Below, in pieces: positions 33,702 to 39,402 of a stretch of 39,402 bases of DNA. A program made the translations under genes and the position numbers. Under the pieces are notes generated by a model, which was given only the letters and a program-made list of their open reading frames with translations, searched no databases and had not been told where the DNA came from. Position 1 is the first letter of the stretch. Every line of letters starts with the position of its first letter. Origin of the DNA: Pirellulales bacterium (lineage in GTDB: Bacteria; Planctomycetota; Planctomycetia; Pirellulales; JAEUIK01); contig JAIBBY010000048.1 of NCBI GenBank assembly GCA_019694455.1, forward strand, positions 1 through 39,402. The letters are read 5' to 3'.

Positions 33702-34100
33702 ATGGCTTGGCGATCCCGCCACCTGCGACGCCCGCTCACGACCATGTTCGCGCTGTGCATGGTGGCGGCGCCGCTCTCACAAGTTGGCTCGGCATGTCGC
33801 CTGGCTGATTCGGCCGTCGAAAGATCACGAACGCGTTCGCTCCCAGCTTGTTGCCGTCAAGAGGAGCTGTGTTCTTGCCGCGCGGATTGCTGTGAGCATG
33901 GCACGACGCCGGCAACGCCGCAGCAGCCTGCTGGCGCGATGGATCAAGATCAGAGATTGGTCTGGTCGGCTGCGCACAGCAAGCTGGTCATCGATACGCA
34001 GGCTAGCGGGGCCCGCAGCCAGGCAGCGTTAGCGGCATTCAAGCCGCTTTTTTCCGAGCTCGCCACTCTGCAAGTCAGGCACGTGCGCATCCAGCCTTGA
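33702..34100 (+). CDS. Small Cys-rich secreted protein, unknown function
   Basis: A 132-residue reading frame whose product starts with a signal-like segment (RRPLTTMFALCMVAAPLSQVGSA), then a Cys-rich stretch with about eight Cys (CCRQEELCSCRADCC) and an Ala-rich C-terminus (SGARSQAALAAFKPLFSEL). No family is recognised. A perfect TATAAT just ahead of the ATG and the plausible export signal support it being real, but there is no Shine-Dalgarno and the codon pattern is not decisive. The Cys cluster could bind metal or form disulfides in the periplasm. It follows the HEXXH protein after 100 bases. Confidence 0.5.
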   Translation: MAWRSRHLRRPLTTMFALCMVAAPLSQVGSACRLADSAVERSRTRSLPACCRQEELCSCRADCCEHGTTPATPQQPAGAMDQDQRLVWSAAHSKLVIDTQASGARSQAALAAFKPLFSELATLQVRHVRIQP

Positions 34101-34279
34101 TGTGGCCCGAGGTGCGCTCGCTCTGCGCGCCGAGCCCCACGTGTCGGCGGCTTTGGCGCGACGATTGCTGATTCAACTGATCGAGCGTTGCGCGCAGCAG
34201 TTTCGATTGCCCTCGTTTCCATTGTCCCGCCGCCGCGCCTGCCTTTGCTGCGGGGGCGGATTCATGCAGGAGAAAGATC

Positions 34280-34636
34280 ATGTCCAAGACGTTGATTCCA
34301 TTATTGGTTGCGGGCTGCTTGACGATCTTTGGTGAAGCGGCTTTTGCGCGTGGCCGCGGCTGCTATTGCTACGCTCCGTGCTGCCCGCCGGTCGCCGTTG
34401 CAGCGGCGCCCGTCGCGCCGGCGCCAGCTCCCGCTCCCAGCGCAGCGCCCGGCGTGGCACAGGCGCCGCGTCGAGCATATCGCAGCTACTCGTATGCGCC
34501 GACACTATCCGCGGAGCCGGCCACCAGTGGATCGATGGGCGGCTATCGCAGTTACTATCGAGGCGGTGGCAGTGGCTATAGCTCCGGCGGCGTACGCAGC
34601 GCGGGATCGAAGATTCTCGGCAATTACGGACGCTAG
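34280..34636 (+). CDS. Small secreted Pro/Ala- and Gly/Ser/Tyr-rich protein
   Basis: A 118-residue protein with a clear signal peptide (MSKTLIPLLVAGCLTIFGEAAFA), a short Cys-containing patch (RGRGCYCYAPCCPP), a Pro/Ala linker of about 30 residues, and a C-terminal region rich in Tyr, Ser, Gly and Arg (YRSYYRGGGSGYSSGG). The composition suggests an extended, possibly adhesive or surface-coating polypeptide; no family or function is known to me. AGGAGA lies ten bases before ATG 34280, giving good start support, and a terminator follows the gene. Confidence 0.78.
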   Translation: MSKTLIPLLVAGCLTIFGEAAFARGRGCYCYAPCCPPVAVAAAPVAPAPAPAPSAAPGVAQAPRRAYRSYSYAPTLSAEPATSGSMGGYRSYYRGGGSGYSSGGVRSAGSKILGNYGR

Positions 34637-34672
34637 CCAGCCCGCATTCCCGGCGGCGAGATGGTGATGCCA

Positions 34673-34709
34673 AGAGCCGTGGTCCTGGTTGGCCACGGCT
34701 CTCCGTTTT
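34673..34709 (+). terminator. Rho-independent terminator after the Tyr/Gly-rich protein gene
   Basis: A perfect 10-bp stem AGAGCCGTGG (34673-34682) and CCACGGCTCT (34693-34702) with a 10-base loop is followed by CCGTTTT. It directs plus-strand transcripts and sits two bases from the 3' end of the convergent clpB gene, insulating the two. Confidence 0.75.
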
Positions 34710-34710
34710 G

Positions 34711-37362
34711 TCAGCGCGCGGGCGCTGCTTTCTTCGCGGCGAACGGCTCGAAGACGAACTCGTCGTCGCGATAGTCAAGCCGCACGCCGGTCCCTTCGCC
34801 AATTTCGCCGCGCAACATCTCGGTCGCCAGCGGGTTTTGCACCTGCTGCTGGATCACCCGCTTGAGCGGACGAGCGCCGTAGGTCGGGTCGTAGCCGCGA
34901 TTGGCAATCTCGGTGACGGCGGCGTCGGTGAACTCGAGCTCGATCTCCGACTGGCCGAGCAGCTTTTGCAGCCGTTTGAGCTGCAACAGCACAATCTGGC
35001 GAATCTGGTCGCGTTTGAGCGGGTGGAAGACGATCACCTCGTCGACGCGATTGAGAAACTCGGGCAGAAAGTGCGCTTGCAGCGATTCTTGCACCGCGGA
35101 GCGAATCTGCGCTTCGCTCCCTCCTTCGCGCGAGATTTCTTGTATCGCCTGGCTGCCGATGTTCGAGGTCATCACCACGATCGTGTTGGTGAAGTCCACG
35201 GTATGGCCTTGGCTGTCGGTCAGCCGACCGTCGTCGAGCACCTGCAACAACACGTTGAACACGTCGCGGTGCGCCTTCTCGATCTCGTCGAGCAAGATGA
35301 CGCAGTACGGACGGCGGCGGACCGCCTCGGTGAGCCGGCCTCCCTCTTCGTAGCCCACGTAGCCCGGCGGGGCGCCGATAAGCCGGCTGACGGTGTGCTT
35401 TTCCATGAACTCGCTCATGTCGAGCCGGACCATGGCGTTCTCGTCGTCGAACATGACCTCGGCCAGGGCCTTGCACAACTCGGTTTTGCCGACGCCGGTG
35501 GGACCGAGAAAGATGAACGAGCCGATCGGCCGGTTGGGATCTTGCAAGCCCGAGCGACTGCGGCGCACCGCGTTCGACACGGCCTCAACCGCTTCGTCTT
35601 GATTGATCATGCGCTGATGGATGCGCTCTTCGAGCACGAGCAGCTTGGCGCGCTCGGTCTCCATCATGCGCGTGACGGGGATACCGGTCCAAGCGCTGAC
35701 CACTTCGGCGATTTCCTCGGGACCGACTTCCTGACGCAGGAGGCGGCGGCCCTCCTTAGGCTCGGCGACCGGCGCGGCCTGCTCAATCTGCTTTTCGAGC
35801 TGGCGCTTTTCGTTGTCGAGCTCATAGAGGCGTTGATACTCGTCCTCGCCGATCCGCTGGAAGGTGGTTTGCTTCTCCTTGATGGCGGCGCTCAGTTGGT
35901 CGTACTCGCGCTCAATTTCCTGCATGCGGCGGCGCACCTGCTGCACGTCGCCCAGGCCGTGCTTTTCCGACTCCCACTGCTCGCGCAGGTTGGCGAGTTG
36001 CTTGCGCAAGTCGGCCATCTCGTCTTCGATTTCCACGCGGCGGTCTTGCGCGTGCTCTTCGGTCTCCTCGGCGAGCTGGCGGTGGGCCAGCTCCAATTGG
36101 GTGAGCCGGCGCTGCACCTGGTCGATCTCGGTGGGCACGCTTTCCAACTCCATCGCGATGCGGCTGGTGGCCTCGTCGACCAGGTCGATGGCCTTGTCGG
36201 GCAGGAAGCGATCGGTGATGTAGCGGTCGGCCAGCTTGGCCGCGGCGACCAGCGCCGAGTCTTTGATCTTGACGTTGTGATGCGCCTCGTAGCGGGCTTT
36301 GAGCCCGCGCAGGATGGCGATGGTGTCGTCGACCGACGGCTCGCCCACGTAGACCGGTTGAAAGCGGCGTTCGAGCGCGGGGTCTTTTTCGATGTACTTG
36401 CGATACTCGTCGAGCGTGGTGGCGCCGATACAGCGCAGATCGCCACGCGCCAGCGCCGGCTTGAGCAGGTTGGCCGCGTCGCTGCCCCCCTCCGCCTTGC
36501 CGGCGCCGACGACGGTGTGCAGCTCGTCGATGAACAAGACCACTTCGCCCCCCGAGCCCTCCACTTCGCGCAGCACGGCCTTGAGGCGTTCTTCGAACTC
36601 GCCGCGGAATTTGGTGCCGGCGACCAGCGCGCCCATGTCGAGCGCGATGACGCGCTTGTTTTTGAGGCTTTGCGGCACATCGCCCTGAATGATGCGCAGC
36701 GCCAACCCCTCGACAATGGCGGTCTTGCCGACGCCGGGCTCGCCAATGAGCACCGGGTTGTTCTTGGTGCGCCGCGAGAGGACTTGAATCACGCGGCGGA
36801 TTTCCTGATCGCGACCGATCACCGGGTCGAGCTTGCCTTGATTGGCCCGCTTCACCAGATCGATGCCGTACTTCTCCAGCGCCTGGAACTTTTCTTCCGG
36901 GTTTTGATCGCTGACGCGGTTGTTGCCGCGCAGCCCGCGCATGGCTTCCAAGATTTCTTTTTCGCCAATGGCGTTGAGCTTGAGGATGTTCTTGGCCTTG
37001 GAGTCGACCTTGGCCAGCGCCAGCAGCAGGTGCTCGGTCGACACATAGTCGTCCTTCATCGCGTCGGCTTCGCGCTGCGCGGCTTCCAAGACCTTCATCA
37101 GCCCTTCCGATCCCTGCGGCGGGGCGCCGCCGGAGATCTTAGGCAGATGATTCAACTCGCCATCCACCGTGCGCTGGAGTTGCTGGCGATTGGCGCCGAT
37201 CTTGTCGACAAGCGGCCGGACGACCCCTTGGTCTTCATTCAACAGGCTGGCCAACAGGTGCAAGGGATCGATCTGCGGATTGCCGTGGCCTGCGGCCGCT
37301 TCTTGAGCGCCCTGCACCGCCTCTTGCGCCTTGATGGTGAGTTTGTCCATGCGAAATGCCAT
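34711..37362 (-). CDS. clpB: ATP-dependent disaggregase ClpB
   Basis: An 883-residue AAA+ chaperone that threads aggregated proteins through a hexameric ring in cooperation with DnaK. The N-terminal double repeat domain ([16 protein letters not shown]) is present. NBD1 has Walker [10 protein letters not shown] at about 207-215 and Walker [10 protein letters not shown]. The long coiled-coil M domain (about 400-520, [21 protein letters not shown]) distinguishes ClpB from ClpA/C. NBD2 has GPTGVGKTE and [11 protein letters not shown], followed by the C-terminal small domain. ATG 37362 (MAFRMDKL) is chosen because AGGAG lies upstream and ClpB similarity begins there, not at 37398. It is downstream of dnaK on the same strand, so the disaggregation partners are probably co-expressed. 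No CIRCE element was seen before clpB. Confidence 0.96.
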   Translation of the reverse strand: MAFRMDKLTIKAQEAVQGAQEAAAGHGNPQIDPLHLLASLLNEDQGVVRPLVDKIGANRQQLQRTVDGELNHLPKISGGAPPQGSEGLMKVLEAAQREADAMKDDYVSTEHLLLALAKVDSKAKNILKLNAIGEKEILEAMRGLRGNNRVSDQNPEEKFQALEKYGIDLVKRANQGKLDPVIGRDQEIRRVIQVLSRRTKNNPVLIGEPGVGKTAIVEGLALRIIQGDVPQSLKNKRVIALDMGALVAGTKFRGEFEERLKAVLREVEGSGGEVVLFIDELHTVVGAGKAEGGSDAANLLKPALARGDLRCIGATTLDEYRKYIEKDPALERRFQPVYVGEPSVDDTIAILRGLKARYEAHHNVKIKDSALVAAAKLADRYITDRFLPDKAIDLVDEATSRIAMELESVPTEIDQVQRRLTQLELAHRQLAEETEEHAQDRRVEIEDEMADLRKQLANLREQWESEKHGLGDVQQVRRRMQEIEREYDQLSAAIKEKQTTFQRIGEDEYQRLYELDNEKRQLEKQIEQAAPVAEPKEGRRLLRQEVGPEEIAEVVSAWTGIPVTRMMETERAKLLVLEERIHQRMINQDEAVEAVSNAVRRSRSGLQDPNRPIGSFIFLGPTGVGKTELCKALAEVMFDDENAMVRLDMSEFMEKHTVSRLIGAPPGYVGYEEGGRLTEAVRRRPYCVILLDEIEKAHRDVFNVLLQVLDDGRLTDSQGHTVDFTNTIVVMTSNIGSQAIQEISREGGSEAQIRSAVQESLQAHFLPEFLNRVDEVIVFHPLKRDQIRQIVLLQLKRLQKLLGQSEIELEFTDAAVTEIANRGYDPTYGARPLKRVIQQQVQNPLATEMLRGEIGEGTGVRLDYRDDEFVFEPFAAKKAAPAR

Positions 37363-37402
37363 GTGCTGCTCCTTCCGGTCGAACGTGCGGCGAGCCATTC
37401 AA

Positions 37403-37416
37403 AGCGGCGCGCCGCT
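37403..37416. other. 14-base perfect palindrome upstream of clpB
   Basis: AGCGGCGCGCCGCT lies about 40 bases before the clpB start. It could be a regulator-binding site or simply a GC-rich chance palindrome; no known heat-shock operator matches it. Confidence 0.3.
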
Positions 37417-37477
37417 CGAACAGTTCCGATTGCGATGTGGATTGGCTGGTTGATCGATTTGCTGGTCGTCATAACGA

Positions 37478-37511
37478 CCGCGGCCCGAGGGTTTGATCCC
37501 ACGGGCCGCGG
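37478..37511. other. Strong hairpin between dnaK and clpB
   Basis: CCGCGGCCC (37478-37486) pairs perfectly with GGGCCGCGG (37503-37511), extended inward by a G-C pair and GGG/CCC around loop TTTGAT. Downstream on the minus strand there is no T-run, so read-through from dnaK to clpB is likely, with attenuation or RNA stabilisation as possible roles. Confidence 0.5.
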
Positions 37512-37561
37512 CGAGGTTCAATTTGCGGGCCCCCTCGTCCATCTGGCCGAGGGAAGCGAGA

Positions 37562-39402
37562 TCATTTCTTCACCTCGAACTCCGCGTCGATGGCCTCGTC
37601 GTCGCCGCCATCCGACCCGCGACCGGCGCCGCCGTCGCCCCCTGGCGCGCCAGCGGCGGCCTGCTCGGCCCCCTTGGCGCCCTCATAGAGCGAGCGACTC
37701 AGCGCGTGCGACGCTTGTTCAAGTTCGCTGACCCTGGACTTGATCGCCTCGGCATCCTCACCCTTGGCGGCCTCGCGAACGCGCTCGATCGCGTCGTGCA
37801 CGGCCTTCTTGTCGGCTTCGCCGAGCTTGGCGTCTTGCTCCTTGATCAGCTTTTCGGTTTGGAAGCAGATGGCGTCGGCCTGGTTGCGCATCTCCGCCAG
37901 CTCGCGCTTGCGCTTGTCGTCGGCGGCATGCGAGTCGGCGTCCTTGCGCATCCTGTCGATCTCAGCGTCGTTCAGTCCGCTCGACTGCTCGATGCGCACC
38001 GTCTGCTCCTTGCCGGTGCCCAGCTCTTTGGCCGCGACGTTCAAGATGCCGTTGGCGTCGATGTCGAACTTGACCTCGATTTGCGGCATGCCGCGCGGCG
38101 CCGGCGGAATGCCTTCCAGGTTGAACTGGCCGAGCAACCGGTTGTCGGCAGCCATCTCGCGCTCTCCTTGAAAGACGCGAATGGTGACCGCCTGTTGGTT
38201 GTCGTCCGCCGTGCTAAAGGTTTGCTTCCGCTCGGTGGGAATGGTGGTGTTGCGCTCGACGAGCTTAGTGAAAATGCCGCCCAGGGTTTCGATGCCCAGC
38301 GACAAGGGAGTCACATCGAGCAACAACACGTCTTTGACCTCGCCCGCCAACACGCCGCCTTGAATGGCCGCGCCAATGGCGACGACTTCGTCGGGATTGA
38401 CCCCCTTGTGCGGGTCCTTGCCAAAGACCTTCTTGACCAGTTCCTGCACCTTGGGAATGCGGGTCGAACCGCCGACCAACACCACCTCGTCGATGTCGCC
38501 CGGCTTGAACTTGGCGTCGTCCAAAGCGCGCAGCACGGGACCGCGGCAACGCTCGACGAGCGGATCGACCAACTGCTCGAACTTGGAGCGGGTGATCATC
38601 ATCTGCAAATGCTTGGGCCCGGAGGCGTCGGCCGTGATAAACGGCAGGTTGATATCGGTCTGCGCGACGGAGCTCAACTCCTTCTTGGCCTTTTCGCAGG
38701 CCTCTTGCAGGCGCTGCAGGGCCATCGTGTCCTTGCGCAGGTCGATGCCGTGTTCTTTCTTGAACTCGTCGGCGACGTAGTGGATGAGCACTTCGTCGAA
38801 GTCGTCGCCGCCGAGATGAGTGTCGCCGTTGGTGCTGACCACGCGGAACACGCCATCGGCCACTTCGAGCACGGAGACGTCGAACGTGCCGCCGCCGAGA
38901 TCGAAGACCACGATCTTTTCGTGCTCCTTCTTTTCGAGACCATACGCCAGCGCGGCCGCCGTCGGCTCGTTGATGATCCGCGCAACTTCCAAGCCGGCGA
39001 TCTCACCAGCGTCCTTGGTGGCCTGGCGCTGCGAGTCGTTGAAGTAGGCGGGCACCGTGATGACCGCCTTCTTGACTTTGTGGCCCAGATACGACTCGGC
39101 CGCTTCCTTCAACTTGCGCAGCACATAGGCCGAAATTTCTGGCGGCGTCATCGTCTTGTCGCCGGCCTTCACCTTGACATAGTCCGACGCGCCCCCCACC
39201 ACCTCGTAGGGAACCATCTTCTCTTCCGACTGCACCTCCTCGTGCCGCCGTCCCATGAAGCGCTTGATCGAGTAGACCGTGCGCTTGGGATTGGTGACCG
39301 CCTGCCGACGGGCAGGCTCGCCGACCAGGACCTCGCCCTTGTCGGTGAACGCCACCACGCTGGGGGTGAGTCGATTCCCTTCCGCGTTGGGAATGACTTT
39401 GA
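37562..39402 (-). CDS. dnaK: Chaperone DnaK (Hsp70), 5' end outside the window
   Basis: 613 residues are visible; the open frame continues to the window edge as [23 protein letters not shown], so only about the first 25 residues, including the first phosphate loop, are missing. Hsp70 landmarks: [20 protein letters not shown], the second phosphate loop [17 protein letters not shown], and [17 protein letters not shown]. The substrate-binding domain contains [17 protein letters not shown] and [11 protein letters not shown], then a helical lid and a Gly-rich tail ending DAEFEVKK. DnaK binds unfolded segments in an ATP cycle with DnaJ and GrpE, neither of which is in the window, and hands aggregates to ClpB, encoded next on the same strand. 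The tail lacks E. coli's exact EEVKDKK but resembles it. Confidence 0.97.
   Translation of the reverse strand, partial: KVIPNAEGNRLTPSVVAFTDKGEVLVGEPARRQAVTNPKRTVYSIKRFMGRRHEEVQSEEKMVPYEVVGGASDYVKVKAGDKTMTPPEISAYVLRKLKEAAESYLGHKVKKAVITVPAYFNDSQRQATKDAGEIAGLEVARIINEPTAAALAYGLEKKEHEKIVVFDLGGGTFDVSVLEVADGVFRVVSTNGDTHLGGDDFDEVLIHYVADEFKKEHGIDLRKDTMALQRLQEACEKAKKELSSVAQTDINLPFITADASGPKHLQMMITRSKFEQLVDPLVERCRGPVLRALDDAKFKPGDIDEVVLVGGSTRIPKVQELVKKVFGKDPHKGVNPDEVVAIGAAIQGGVLAGEVKDVLLLDVTPLSLGIETLGGIFTKLVERNTTIPTERKQTFSTADDNQQAVTIRVFQGEREMAADNRLLGQFNLEGIPPAPRGMPQIEVKFDIDANGILNVAAKELGTGKEQTVRIEQSSGLNDAEIDRMRKDADSHAADDKRKRELAEMRNQADAICFQTEKLIKEQDAKLGEADKKAVHDAIERVREAAKGEDAEAIKSRVSELEQASHALSRSLYEGAKGAEQAAAGAPGGDGGAGRGSDGGDDEAIDAEFEVKK

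Noticed and set aside
33511..34032. A 173-residue plus-strand frame overlapping the metallopeptidase end
   Set aside because: It starts inside the HEXXH gene in another frame and has Arg/Ser-rich shadow composition; the 33702 frame has a signal peptide and promoter.
34708..37731. A 1007-residue plus-strand frame
   Set aside because: It is the antisense of clpB and the end of dnaK, a by-product of GC-rich codon use; the minus strand has unambiguous family motifs.

Overview
The window looks like chromosomal DNA of a planctomycete (Planctomycetota, most likely Pirellulales or a close relative). The evidence is a DUF1501/DUF1549-DUF1553 gene pair, a DUF1080 protein, PEP-CTERM surface proteins, planctomycete-type ECF sigma factors next to Ser/Thr kinases (one with a long WD40 tail), many secreted proteins, and GC-rich coding DNA with mostly short intergenic gaps. 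No phage, transposase, CRISPR array, rRNA or tRNA gene was seen.

Layout. 1-2211: the end of an unknown gene, then a MacB/LolCDE-type ABC ATPase and permease coupled by an ATGA overlap. 2233-4543: a polytopic membrane protein (minus strand) and a small DUF2007-like membrane protein (plus strand) with a nearly leaderless promoter. 4764-8443: pyruvate phosphate dikinase (ppdK) converging on lpxA. 8804-10145: a TPR protein and a secreted DUF1080 protein. 10260-10486: a non-coding stretch that folds into a long rod with a bubble and a side hairpin and ends in a perfect intrinsic terminator. It is the best candidate here for an unannotated RNA and resembles 6S RNA in architecture. 10510-11271: an NRDE/TANGO2-like protein. 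11464-13417: a degenerate single-domain response regulator and a divergent phosphoglycerate kinase paralogue. 13437-19960 (minus strand): SRPBCC protein, penicillin-acylase-family hydrolase, DUF1501 protein and DUF1549/DUF1553 protein. 20154-21167: ferrochelatase with the four Cys expected for a [2Fe-2S] cluster.

21245-32431 is the most distinctive part. A membrane-anchored Ser/Thr kinase and an ECF sigma factor are divergent. Next come two PEP-CTERM genes on the minus strand, then a second ECF sigma factor translationally coupled to a kinase-WD40 protein. The two long non-coding stretches in this block carry a duplicated repeat family (96 bp identical between copies 2.2 kb apart), a cluster of TTTTCGGAGT-type motifs, and an identical 13-mer upstream of both PEP-CTERM genes. 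A plausible inference is that this is a signalling and surface-protein island in which the sigma/kinase modules control PEP-CTERM exports.

32720-34636: a secreted HEXXH metallopeptidase-like protein followed by two small secreted proteins of unknown function. 34711-39402 (minus strand): clpB preceded by dnaK (its 5' end lies outside the window), together the ATP-dependent disaggregation machinery.

Most functional names come from motif recognition by eye. Domain names such as DUF6798, DUF2007 and HAF, and the 6S-like reading, should be treated as proposals to test by profile search.
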